From positions 2,480,001-2,544,000 of the forward strand of contig CAUVYA020000002.1 in the NCBI GenBank assembly GCA_963556045.3: 64,000 nucleotides of DNA, read 5' to 3'. Both the position numbers and the translations under genes were made by a program. How positions within the stretch are numbered: position 1 is the stretch's first letter; every line of letters begins with the position of its first letter. The DNA is from UBA4781 sp963556045 (GTDB lineage: Bacteria; Chloroflexota; Anaerolineae; Anaerolineales; Anaerolineaceae). The notes below the pieces were generated by a model. It made no database searches and was not told the origin of the DNA. It worked only from the letters and a program-made list of their open reading frames with translations. Positions 1 through 8,015 of this stretch are shown here, one piece after another.

Positions 1-1
1 G

Positions 2-1402
2 ATTATTTTCTTCTGTGTGATGTCATTCCTGCGCAAAGATTTCCTGACCTCATTTCTCAATTATGTGCTGGTCCTGTTTTCTGTAGCTGTTCTGGCTGTG
101 ACTTTTCGCAGTGGGGAGTGGATCTCGTACAATGTACGAGATTATCTTGTCCGATTTTTCCAATTGATCAGCAGCCTGTTCGTTCATCCCAAAGATCCAA
201 TCCCATCGAGCGATTCCCCGCAGATCGAACAGGATCGCTTACAGAGCCGTAAAAACTTACTGCCGATCCTGCGCGGAATACTGCTGGCTATCCCTATTCT
301 ATTGATTTTCACCACACTCCTCTCTTCAGCCGATATGGTTTTCGCCCAAAAGATGGATGAATTCTTACTGAATTTCCAGATGGAAAAAGTGAATGAATAT
401 CTAAGAAGAGCTTTCTTTATCCTGCTGGTCGCCTATTTCTTCATCGGGATCATCCGCCATGCAGCGCTTCGCAGCCAACAGGATTACCGTATCGGCGATC
501 AGAAATCCCAGACAGCACCATTCCTGGGTTTTATAGAGACTTCCATCATTCTGGGAAGCGTTATTCTCCTTTTCAGTGTTTTTGTGATCATCCAGTTCCG
601 CTACTTGTTTTCAGGACCCAGCAATATCAACCTGTCAGGATTTACGTATTCTGAATACGCCCGGCGTGGATTCGGTGAGCTGGTAGCGGTTGCTGTTTTC
701 AGTTTGCTGCTGCTGAAAAGCCTGGGGGTTGTTTCAAAACGCGAGGGCAAACGGCAGAAGAGCATTTTCTCCGGTTTGATCTTTGGATTGGTTGCCACGG
801 TCTTGATCATTCTGGTATCTGCCTTCCAGCGCCTTCTTCTGTATGAGTCAGCTTATGGTTTTTCTCAGTTGCGAACGTATGCCCATGTGTTTATGATCTG
901 GTTGGGAATATTGCTGCTGGCAGTGATGGTTTTCGAAATTCTGGAACGACCGCGTATTTTTGCAAATCTGGTGCTGGTCGTTTTGATCGGATTTACAGCA
1001 ACGCTCAATGTACTGAACGTGGATGCTTTTATTGCACGTCAGAATATCAAACGCGCGCTTCAAGGGCAGGATCTGGACGTATCGTATCTGACGACGCTTA
1101 CGGATGATGCCATACCTGTATTAGTGCGAGAATTTTCCTCCGATGAGCTTCCCTCTGAAATACGGGAGGAGATTGGTGTGGCGCTGGTCTGTCATACTGC
1201 CAGATTAAATGAAGCGGATCTTTCAGGGAACGATCACTGGCAATCATTTCACCTTTCAACATGGTATGCAGAACGTGCGTTGGAGAAGATCCAGGAAAGT
1301 CTTTCAGGGTATCATACTCGGAACCATGATGGGTCGGTCACCGTGATCACTCCAGACGGGATGGAACATTTTGTCTGTCAAAATTCCATAGCGTTTGATT
1401 GA
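2..1402 (+). CDS. DUF4173/DUF4153-like multi-pass membrane protein, 5' truncated
   Basis: The reading frame is open to the left edge of the window, so the gene probably starts upstream and only its C-terminal ~465 residues are seen. It has about seven hydrophobic segments. The stretch with LRGILLAIPILLIFTTLLSSAD, followed by 'VFAQKM', is typical of DUF4173 membrane proteins. The soluble tail begins at 'NVDAFIARQNI' and continues 'LDVSYLTTLTDDAIPVLV', as is usual at the end of that family. The function of the family is unknown. No partner gene is visible because the upstream side is cut off. Confidence 0.75.
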   Translation: MIFFCVMSFLRKDFLTSFLNYVLVLFSVAVLAVTFRSGEWISYNVRDYLVRFFQLISSLFVHPKDPIPSSDSPQIEQDRLQSRKNLLPILRGILLAIPILLIFTTLLSSADMVFAQKMDEFLLNFQMEKVNEYLRRAFFILLVAYFFIGIIRHAALRSQQDYRIGDQKSQTAPFLGFIETSIILGSVILLFSVFVIIQFRYLFSGPSNINLSGFTYSEYARRGFGELVAVAVFSLLLLKSLGVVSKREGKRQKSIFSGLIFGLVATVLIILVSAFQRLLLYESAYGFSQLRTYAHVFMIWLGILLLAVMVFEILERPRIFANLVLVVLIGFTATLNVLNVDAFIARQNIKRALQGQDLDVSYLTTLTDDAIPVLVREFSSDELPSEIREEIGVALVCHTARLNEADLSGNDHWQSFHLSTWYAERALEKIQESLSGYHTRNHDGSVTVITPDGMEHFVCQNSIAFD

Positions 1403-1539
1403 AACTCGACCATGTTGAGGATGAAAACAAAATTATAAAAAAACAGCTGCAGGTGAAACCATTTTTGTGTCTGTTTACAAATTATTATTATCATCATTTT
1501 CCTGTTCACAGGGTATCGGGTTCCATGCGGTCATGTTCG

Positions 1540-1571
1540 GCGGGAGGAATTCATCAGAGAATTCCTCCTGC
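1540..1571. repeat. Inverted repeat (stem-loop) between convergent genes
   Basis: GGAGGAATTC at 1543-1552 pairs perfectly with GAATTCCTCC at 1559-1568 around the 6-nt loop ATCAGA; the stem extends outward by one G-T and two Watson-Crick pairs. It lies between the convergent DUF4173-like and HIT genes. It is terminator-like in position, but no T tract follows on either strand. The rest of 1403-1605 shows nothing recognisable. Confidence 0.5.
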
Positions 1572-1605
1572 AGGTCGAATACCTCTTTCTGTCTGGTTTG
1601 GTGAA

Positions 1606-2091
1606 TCAGTACCAATTGTTTAGTGCCAGGTAGTCTCGCAGCTGTTCTGTAATTCTCTTGATATCCTGTGGTCCGCCTTTGGGTGCCTGTTGCCATTCAT
1701 CAACGTGCACTCCCCAGAATTCTCGCGGTGCTCCGGGGTAGCGTCCGATCAGATGGATATGTACATGCGCTACCCCATCACCGATGACGAATGAATAGAC
1801 ATGCTCCATTCCCAGGCAATCCATCAATGCTCTGGAGATACGCATACTGAAAAGACCAATTTGCCGTGCTTCTTCCTCATGTAGATCGGCTAATTCGGGG
1901 ATATGACGTTTAGATTCGATGAATATATGCCTCAGATAGTGTTCTTTTTCTTCACCATACGGCAGAGCATGTGAGATAAAAATAAGATCATTCTCATAAA
2001 TCGCGCCCCCGGGGATGGCTATTTCTCCACGATGTTTTTGACACACCCTACAGTTCTGCATGCAATTATTTTCCATACTCATATCATACAT
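1606..2091 (-). CDS. HIT family nucleotide hydrolase/transferase
   Basis: A 161-residue protein with the histidine triad HVHIHLIGR, matching the H-x-H-x-H-x-x catalytic motif of HIT proteins, which act on nucleoside phosphoester or phosphoramidate bonds. The N-terminus carries CMQNCRVC, a Cys-rich segment like those that bind zinc in some HIT branches. It is about 20-40 residues longer than a minimal HINT protein. It faces the upstream membrane gene and diverges from the flavodoxin gene. The start is uncertain because Met codons 1, 4 and 6 are all close together and no strong ribosome binding site is seen. Confidence 0.85.
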   Translation of the reverse strand: MYDMSMENNCMQNCRVCQKHRGEIAIPGGAIYENDLIFISHALPYGEEKEHYLRHIFIESKRHIPELADLHEEEARQIGLFSMRISRALMDCLGMEHVYSFVIGDGVAHVHIHLIGRYPGAPREFWGVHVDEWQQAPKGGPQDIKRITEQLRDYLALNNWY

Positions 2092-2139
2092 CGAGAAAGT
2101 TTTTTATCCAAAAGCGCGTGTAATTATGGAAAAAATCCT

Positions 2140-2145
2140 TATAAT
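2140..2145 (+). promoter_or_regulatory. Candidate -10 element for the flavodoxin gene
   Basis: A perfect TATAAT lies 33 nt before the flavodoxin start. No good -35 hexamer is found 16-18 nt upstream, so only the -10 is proposed. Confidence 0.3.
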
Positions 2146-2177
2146 GGAAAAAAGAATTGTTTACAGGAGATGACAGA

Positions 2178-2651
2178 ATGAAGATTTTAATAATTTATGA
2201 TTCCGTATTTGGTAATACTGAGAAGATCGCACAATCCATGGGGTCTGCGCTGGGTAGTCAAAAAGAGGTTCAGGTCATACGGGTGACAGATGCAACGGTG
2301 GAGCAGCTTTCAGGTGTGAAATTACTCCTGGTGGGTTCTCCAACCCGCGGATTTCGTCCTACCGAAGGCATCAGTGTGTTTTTAAAAGGTCTACCATCCG
2401 ATAGCCTGAAAGGTGTCAGGGCGGCTTCCTTTGATACACGCATCCCATTGGAAACCATCAAATCGGGCGTATTCCGGTTCATTGTTTCTAAAGGCGGTTA
2501 CGCTGCTCCCATCATTGCGAAAAAACTGGCTGAAAAGGGAGCCGAGATCGCAGCCCAACCGGAAGGTTTCTTTGTTAAAGAATCAGAAGGTCCTTTGGTG
2601 GATGGCGAATTGGAAAGAGCGGCAGTCTGGGCGAAAGGATTGAAGGGCTGA
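2178..2651 (+). CDS. Flavodoxin-like FMN protein
   Basis: 157 residues from the ATG at 2178, which follows AGGAG at 2164-2168; an in-frame start seven codons earlier lacks a ribosome binding site. The N-terminus MKILIIYDSVFGNTEKIAQ is the flavodoxin beta-1/FMN-phosphate loop (S/T-x-x-G-N-T). 'LLVGSPTRGFRPT' matches the loop contacting the isoalloxazine ring, and 'AASFDTRIP' follows. The size fits a short flavodoxin, probably an electron carrier or a flavodoxin-domain sensor. It appears monocistronic: 217 nt without a convincing gene follow. Confidence 0.85.
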   Translation: MKILIIYDSVFGNTEKIAQSMGSALGSQKEVQVIRVTDATVEQLSGVKLLLVGSPTRGFRPTEGISVFLKGLPSDSLKGVRAASFDTRIPLETIKSGVFRFIVSKGGYAAPIIAKKLAEKGAEIAAQPEGFFVKESEGPLVDGELERAAVWAKGLKG

Positions 2652-2803
2652 TCCTTGTTCTATTTAATCAGAAATGATGATTCCTGATCCCACCAGTAGT
2701 TGAGCAATCGCATCGGTTCAACAAAAATAATCGCATATTATAGAACGGGTTTAATAAAGGTTGCGAGTATTCATGCTAACCAACTCTTTTTTCATGGCTG
2801 GGA

Positions 2804-2832
2804 TTGTAGCTGTATTTGATTAATGCTATAGT
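2804..2832 (+). promoter_or_regulatory. Candidate sigma-70 promoter upstream of the small lipoprotein
   Basis: TTGTAG (2804-2809), a 17-nt spacer and TATAGT (2827-2832). TGC immediately precedes the -10, giving an extended -10. The start codon at 2875 is 42 nt downstream. The remainder of 2652-2868 shows nothing else recognisable. Confidence 0.4.
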
Positions 2833-2874
2833 CATTATGTATTTCCAAAAGAAAACAAGGTTGAAAGGATGAGC

Positions 2875-3270
2875 ATGCGCAAAATCAGGTTCATTTTTCC
2901 GGTATTGTTTATGTTGTTAGTGGCATGTGTTGTCAGGGTTGCACCTGGTGATATTGGAAAAGCGGAAGCGGAAATTCCATCCTTAATTATGAAAACTTTC
3001 AATTCCTCACAGGCTGCCGCTGATTTTCTCAACTCCTTCACGACATGGGAAGTGGAAGCAGAGGGAGTTGAAGTAGGTCGTCCCACTTTTACCATTGTCG
3101 AGCACATAACCAATGGAGCGTATATGAACAGCACCATTGAAGCGAGTGTACCGTATAAGGTGCTGGCGGATGCAGAAGAAGGGCTTCATAATATTCGTAT
3201 CGTTTTCTACAACGCTGATAAAAGTGATAGTTTGGAAATTGTGGCAGGTTTAAATGTAAAAACAGAGTGA
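2875..3270 (+). CDS. Small predicted lipoprotein of unknown function
   Basis: 131 residues from the second of two adjacent ATGs. The first (2869) directly abuts the AAGG ribosome binding site, so 2875 has the better spacing. A short basic N-terminus is followed by a hydrophobic segment ending in LLVAC, a plausible lipobox with cysteine as the lipidated residue. The remaining ~110 residues are acidic, with beta-like 'FTIVEHITNGAYMN' and 'NIRIVFYNADKSD'. No domain is recognised. The following 162 nt contain no gene. Confidence 0.55.
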   Translation: MRKIRFIFPVLFMLLVACVVRVAPGDIGKAEAEIPSLIMKTFNSSQAAADFLNSFTTWEVEAEGVEVGRPTFTIVEHITNGAYMNSTIEASVPYKVLADAEEGLHNIRIVFYNADKSDSLEIVAGLNVKTE

Positions 3271-3432
3271 AAAGGTATTAAGAGATTTTTTCATAATCGA
3301 ATTTAGAACTTCACAGCCGCCATCACAGTACATGGTCAGACGAACCGACCATACTCATAAAAACATCCATTGCACCTGCCTAAAATCGAAGAATAGAAAT
3401 ACTGGTTTGACGCTAAACTGAAAGGATATCTT

Positions 3433-3735
3433 ATGAGTGCAGCTGACCCATTATTAAAGCAGATCAATCGCAGTAGAGAAGAACTGCGGGCGATGGTTGG
3501 TAATTACCAATATTTATTAGACCAGCTATCACGCGTTGAGCAGGCGATTGCCGAGGGGAAAGAGAGCGCTGGATTACTGACTGACCTGGAGAAAGCGTTT
3601 TATCGTTATCCTCGTCTTGCCGTGAAACGTGCTGTTGCCGAGACGGATGACGGACTGGAGGAAACGCATGCGCTTCTTATCGAACTGCGTAATAAGATCA
3701 TTGTGCTATCTCAAGATGATTCTGATGCTGCGTAG
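3433..3735 (+). CDS. Small alpha-helical protein, first gene of the RelA/SpoT-TPR-CHAT operon
   Basis: A 100-residue, charged, almost entirely helical protein (heptad-like 'LLKQINRSREELRAMVGNYQYLLDQL') with no signal peptide or membrane segment. AAAGGA lies before the ATG. It ends 11 nt before the large RelA/SpoT-domain gene and is therefore probably co-transcribed with it. No family is recognised. A role as an adaptor or regulator of the following protein is inference from position only. Confidence 0.65.
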   Translation: MSAADPLLKQINRSREELRAMVGNYQYLLDQLSRVEQAIAEGKESAGLLTDLEKAFYRYPRLAVKRAVAETDDGLEETHALLIELRNKIIVLSQDDSDAA

Positions 3736-3746
3736 CAGGTAACGCG

Positions 3747-6179
3747 ATGACGTCAAGGCAGACATCACACGATCTGCAGGTTATTGAACCAGCCCTGATT
3801 TATACGATTTTTGTTCATAAGGAGATGCCCGGTTTTACAAAAGTGGATCCACGTCTGGTGCTGCTTCAAAGCATACAGGCTGGTTCTGATGCAGCCGGAT
3901 TGCAGCCGGCGGGCACATCCTGGGAATACCGCCAACCGATTGAGATCGATCTTGTGCGCTTGCATCGCTCCACCTCACCATTCCAGCGTCTGGTCAACCT
4001 GCGAAAGTTCATAGATGACGATGATGGAAACCATCTCCGCCTCACCCAGTGTATGATCTATACCCATTTGGACAGCCTGATCATCCAATGGATGGTTTCC
4101 CGCTTTGACCCATGGTGTGCTGCCGTAGAAGAAGGCTGGCAGGAACTGGTAGATGAAATGAAGAGTCTTGTAAAAATACAGGACCTGCAAAAAGCCAGCT
4201 CTCGTATTTTTGGCGCCAGCCTGTTCTTGTGGGTGATTCAAAAGAATGCAAAAAAAGGAAGAATACCCGACAGGTGCCTTCCGGAGATATTCAATAAGGC
4301 TGGAGTGGAGCAATCGCAGCTTGATATCGGTTCTTTATGGCATACCAGAGATACCGGTTTGCTGAATATTGCCAGTATTGATCAGGATGCTTGGTTTCTA
4401 TGTACGAAGAAAGAGAAATGGGTGGAGCAGGAAGCCAATCGCAGATTTAACCAGCTTGGCAAGCATGCTCCTGCTGAATTTATGCTGCTCGCTTTAGCTC
4501 ATCATAAATATGAATTTGAAAAGGAGCAGGTGAATGCCATTCATGAACAGCTGCGAAAACAGGAAGCCAGCCTCGATCGTCGTGCCAGCTGGCTGCTGGA
4601 AACACAGCGCTATTACCGCGAAAAGATAAATGAGAATAAATCTATTCAACAGGAGATAAATAAGAAGATTTTAACGTCATCTGCCAATCTTGAGGATTAC
4701 CGGCGTACGAACAGCCAGATGCGCGACCTATTGCAGACATTGAATATCAACCGGCATAATTTTCTGATTCATGCTCCCGGTCTGATCAGCGTGGAAGGTC
4801 ATGATCGCGTAGCCCAATCTACAGATCAGGAACAGGCGGCAATGGGTTTTTTAGAGGATGAGAATATTGTTGACCATATTTTTAAAACACGACTGGGGAG
4901 CATGAAAGGTATTTACAGCCAGATCGAAGCAGATATTATCTATGGAGAACACCTGATTGAGCGGCATGCTGCTTCACTGGATTTTGCGCGATGTATGGGG
5001 CAGTCAGACCAGATCTCTATCAAGAACATCGGGTCAGATTCTGTTTTTCGCTCTTTAGTACTGGCTGAAGTTGCGCTGGCATGTGCTTTATTATTGCCGG
5101 ATTTCACGAATGCATGGCTTACGCAGCCATTTCTAACCGCAGAAAAATTGGGACTGGTGTTTACAGCCTCGTTTTCGGTAGGGGTATACCTTACTCACGG
5201 GAAGAAGATTATCAAAAACCTGGCTCTGGGGTTGACCGTCGGACTTGCAGCAGCGATCTGGCTGCTGCCGCCCAAACTCTTCAGGCATGTTCTTTTGCTT
5301 GGCGGTATTTCTGGAATAGTCGCTCTTCGAACCTGGCAGAATACGTTGCGAGAAGAACGCAGGCAGCGCAAAATGCGTAGCCGCAGGAAGGAAATATCCG
5401 GCAGAGTGGAGAAGCTTGCCTATGCTGCAGAGGAAATGCCCGATCTGCTGGAAGATCTGCCCCCTACACAGCTATACCGTTTGAAAGCGGAAAGTTCGCT
5501 GCTTAAAAAGATCGAGCGCAAGAATAATCTGGAGGCTGCGAAACGAAATATCACGGTTGAGGAATTGATACAAAAAGGGCTCGATTACAGTGTAACCCGT
5601 ATCGGTGATGCGATCGGGGTGCGTTATGTAGTATCAACCTTTCAACTGGCTCGCGTGGTGGATCGGATTTGCGCGGTCACCCATCCGGTGGCGGTGGATT
5701 ATAAAGACTTGCGGCAGGTGATCGGATACCGCCTTGAAACTCTCGCCAATGGAAAACAAAAATTGACGCGCGATCCTCATTATCATGGCAAGTATGCCGG
5801 TTTCCGTTCGGTTTATAAATCGGTGCATATTGACATTGATCTTTGGGGAGTTGGTGCGCATAAAGATATCAATTTAATGGGAGAAGTACAGGTTCGAACC
5901 CCCATTCAAAACTTGTACGCTGATTGGTTCCATGATGTCATTTACAAAGGAGCAGAGCAGGAAGCGGGTGAGGAAGGGATCAAAGAGGAACGCTCTGGTT
6001 TTATCACAAGTATTCACAAAGCGAAGGAGCCTATTGGGACCTCACCCTGGTTGATCCGTTTTCTCGATCATTGGAAACCAGTGCTGAATCGCCCACTGGC
6101 TCGCTTTGTGATCGTACTTGGTGAGATCGAACTGAAATTGTTTAAGAATCTTATGGAGTGGAAAACTGAAGGAGGGTAA
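3747..6179 (+). CDS. Membrane-anchored RelA/SpoT-domain protein (putative nucleotidyl pyrophosphotransferase)
   Basis: 810 residues. The N-terminal ~250 residues have no recognised domain. A charged coiled coil runs over about residues 255-330, and four closely spaced hydrophobic segments lie at about 433-530. A RelA/SpoT synthetase-like domain follows at about 575-735. Its visible motifs are a basic 'SSLLKKIERKN' (the ATP-binding region in the family), 'RIGDAIGVRYV' near 617 (equivalent of the conserved Asp-x-x-G-x-R strand), 'YKSVH' near 690 (the Y-x-S-x-H substrate motif) and 'GEVQVRTP' near 711 (E-x-Q-x-R-T). All key positions appear present, so (p)ppGpp- or related pyrophosphate-transferring activity is plausible but unproven. 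There is no HD hydrolase, TGS or ACT domain, so it is not the housekeeping Rel. The stop is 1 nt before the next TPR gene. Confidence 0.75.
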   Translation: MTSRQTSHDLQVIEPALIYTIFVHKEMPGFTKVDPRLVLLQSIQAGSDAAGLQPAGTSWEYRQPIEIDLVRLHRSTSPFQRLVNLRKFIDDDDGNHLRLTQCMIYTHLDSLIIQWMVSRFDPWCAAVEEGWQELVDEMKSLVKIQDLQKASSRIFGASLFLWVIQKNAKKGRIPDRCLPEIFNKAGVEQSQLDIGSLWHTRDTGLLNIASIDQDAWFLCTKKEKWVEQEANRRFNQLGKHAPAEFMLLALAHHKYEFEKEQVNAIHEQLRKQEASLDRRASWLLETQRYYREKINENKSIQQEINKKILTSSANLEDYRRTNSQMRDLLQTLNINRHNFLIHAPGLISVEGHDRVAQSTDQEQAAMGFLEDENIVDHIFKTRLGSMKGIYSQIEADIIYGEHLIERHAASLDFARCMGQSDQISIKNIGSDSVFRSLVLAEVALACALLLPDFTNAWLTQPFLTAEKLGLVFTASFSVGVYLTHGKKIIKNLALGLTVGLAAAIWLLPPKLFRHVLLLGGISGIVALRTWQNTLREERRQRKMRSRRKEISGRVEKLAYAAEEMPDLLEDLPPTQLYRLKAESSLLKKIERKNNLEAAKRNITVEELIQKGLDYSVTRIGDAIGVRYVVSTFQLARVVDRICAVTHPVAVDYKDLRQVIGYRLETLANGKQKLTRDPHYHGKYAGFRSVYKSVHIDIDLWGVGAHKDINLMGEVQVRTPIQNLYADWFHDVIYKGAEQEAGEEGIKEERSGFITSIHKAKEPIGTSPWLIRFLDHWKPVLNRPLARFVIVLGEIELKLFKNLMEWKTEGG

Positions 6180-6180
6180 G

Positions 6181-6927
6181 ATGGGAATCTTTAAACAGTC
6201 ATCGAATAAGAAAGCTGAGGATGCCTTTCGCCTTTATCAGCAGGGTGTCCAGGCGGCACACAATCGGGATGCTGTTGCTGCCATCAGCTCTCTGGAAAAA
6301 GCGATCGCTATTATGGGGGAAATTGGAGAGCTTCAGGGAGAACTGGTGTGTCGGTATCAATTGGGTGAGCTGTACATTGAAAATCAAAATTTCTTCCAGG
6401 CAGAGACTCATCTTAAAAAAGCATTGGATATCGCACAGGAGATAGGGAAATATCCGGAGCAGATCGATCTCAATTTCATGCTGGGGCGCTGCCTGCGTTT
6501 CTCCGGAAATGTACAGGCAGCTATTCCATACCTGGAAGAATCGGTAAAGATTTGCCGTGATGTGCGGGAAGAACAAAAGTTACCATCTATTATGAATAAT
6601 CTTGGCTTAGCATATCGCCATACCCATAACCCCAGTAAGGCTTGTTTGATCTATGAAGAAGCATTGGCTCTCTCCGCTGCAAAAGCGGATCCAGGTATGG
6701 ATGGGGTGATTCATAATAATATCGCTATGACCTATCTTGATATGGGCAACCACGAGAAGACAAAAGAAAACCTGCTGGCTGCGCTGCCGCTTCGTAAACG
6801 AGCTGGAGATATCCGCGGAGTAGCCGAAACGCTCCAAAATCTGGTAGAGTTTTTCACCACAGTCGGGGATACAGCGCAGGCAGATGTGTATGCAAAACAA
6901 CTCGATGATGTGATCGGGCATTCGTGA
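6181..6927 (+). CDS. TPR-repeat protein
   Basis: 248 residues, about six tetratricopeptide repeats covering nearly the whole chain (for example 'YQLGELYIENQNFFQAETHLKKAL' split over residues 58-82, and 'IHNNIAMTYLDMGN'). It starts MGIFKQS, closely resembling the MGIFGKK start of the next protein, so the two are probably paralogues from a local duplication. No catalytic domain. Spacing is 1 nt after the RelA/SpoT-domain gene and 16 nt before the next, so it is in the same operon. It is likely a protein-protein interaction platform linking the operon's other products. Confidence 0.85.
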   Translation: MGIFKQSSNKKAEDAFRLYQQGVQAAHNRDAVAAISSLEKAIAIMGEIGELQGELVCRYQLGELYIENQNFFQAETHLKKALDIAQEIGKYPEQIDLNFMLGRCLRFSGNVQAAIPYLEESVKICRDVREEQKLPSIMNNLGLAYRHTHNPSKACLIYEEALALSAAKADPGMDGVIHNNIAMTYLDMGNHEKTKENLLAALPLRKRAGDIRGVAETLQNLVEFFTTVGDTAQADVYAKQLDDVIGHS

Positions 6928-6943
6928 AAGATGGAGGCATGAA

Positions 6944-7972
6944 ATGGGAATATTCGGCAAGAAAACATTATCGCCTAACGAGAAGGATCAGCTCTGTATG
7001 AAGGCTACCAACTGGCAGTATAAAGGAGAACAGCGCAGAGCTCAAAAAGATATTCAGGGTGCCATTGAATGTTACGAAGAGGCATTGGTCTTATTTCGAA
7101 AAGCGCAGTTTCCTCTTGGGGAAGGGCGTGCTCTGCAGGGATTGGGGATGTTTCATCGTGATCTGAACCATTTTGACCAGGCTGCTGCCCTTCTAGATCA
7201 GGCTCTCCAGATTTTTATCACTCTTAATGACAAATTCAGACAAGGCACCACCTACGACCGTATGGGTACCATGTACTGGCAGATGAAGGATAACCAGCGC
7301 TCCATACAGATGTATACGAAAGCCTCAAACCTGCTGTTGGAAGTGAATGCACCCAAAGAAGCATTGGATTCCCTCATTGCAGTTGGCAGCCTTCAAATCA
7401 TGGAAGAGGATTTTCCGAACGCTGAACGAACATTACTGCGAGCTCTTCAGATCGCACAGCAAAACGGGTTGCATGAATCGGAATCGCAAGCATCCTATCA
7501 CCTGGGAGTAGCATTAAGAAAATTGGACCAGATTGACAGGGCTATAGAGAGCTTTTCAAGAGTAATACATATCTACCAGAAAACCGGGCATGAAGGCTTT
7601 GCCCCTTACGCTGCGAAAGAATTACAGGAAATGGGGGCAATAGAATCGACGAAAGCGTCTGCTCCTCAAAATATTCATCCGGATATCAAATCGGCTCTTG
7701 AAATCTACTCGCGCGGTCAAAATGAAAATGCCATGGATCAATTGGCAGATCTCGCGCGAGAGTTCATTCTGGGAAAAGACTTTAAAAATGCCGCTCAGGC
7801 ATTTGAAGCAATGGGTGATATTCATAAAGACCTGGGTTACACTTCTATCGCACTCGATAATTTCAATAAAGCCCGTAATTTTTATTCTCAGTGTGGTTCA
7901 AAACAAGATTGCGCACAAATGGCATTGAAAATTGAAGAGATCAATCAAAATATGCAGGATTTCGAACTCTGA
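6944..7972 (+). CDS. TPR-repeat protein, paralogue of the preceding gene
   Basis: 342 residues. An N-terminal MGIFGKK segment is followed by about six TPR repeats (residues 15-225), a short linker rich in Ser/Ala/Pro, and two further TPR-like helical pairs (about 240-340, 'QAFEAMGDIHKDLGYTSIALDNF'). No signal peptide or enzymatic motif. It has GGAGG-type ribosome binding in front of the ATG. It lies within the RelA/SpoT-TPR-CHAT operon; the next gene begins 43 nt later. Confidence 0.85.
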   Translation: MGIFGKKTLSPNEKDQLCMKATNWQYKGEQRRAQKDIQGAIECYEEALVLFRKAQFPLGEGRALQGLGMFHRDLNHFDQAAALLDQALQIFITLNDKFRQGTTYDRMGTMYWQMKDNQRSIQMYTKASNLLLEVNAPKEALDSLIAVGSLQIMEEDFPNAERTLLRALQIAQQNGLHESESQASYHLGVALRKLDQIDRAIESFSRVIHIYQKTGHEGFAPYAAKELQEMGAIESTKASAPQNIHPDIKSALEIYSRGQNENAMDQLADLAREFILGKDFKNAAQAFEAMGDIHKDLGYTSIALDNFNKARNFYSQCGSKQDCAQMALKIEEINQNMQDFEL

Positions 7973-8015
7973 AATCATGATTTTCTTTTTTGCATGTACG
8001 AATTGGATTTAATAT

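Noticed and set aside
1399..1623. 74-codon plus-strand frame after the DUF4173-like gene
   Set aside because: It overlaps a hairpin and the end of the HIT gene, has no ribosome binding site and a low-complexity, Tyr/His-rich translation.
3411..3432. TTGACG just before the first gene of the RelA/SpoT-CHAT operon
   Set aside because: A -10 at normal spacing would overlap the start codon, so it cannot serve this gene.
3747..6179. Idea that this is the housekeeping bifunctional Rel/SpoT
   Set aside because: No HD hydrolase, TGS or ACT domain is present and the domain lies after membrane helices.
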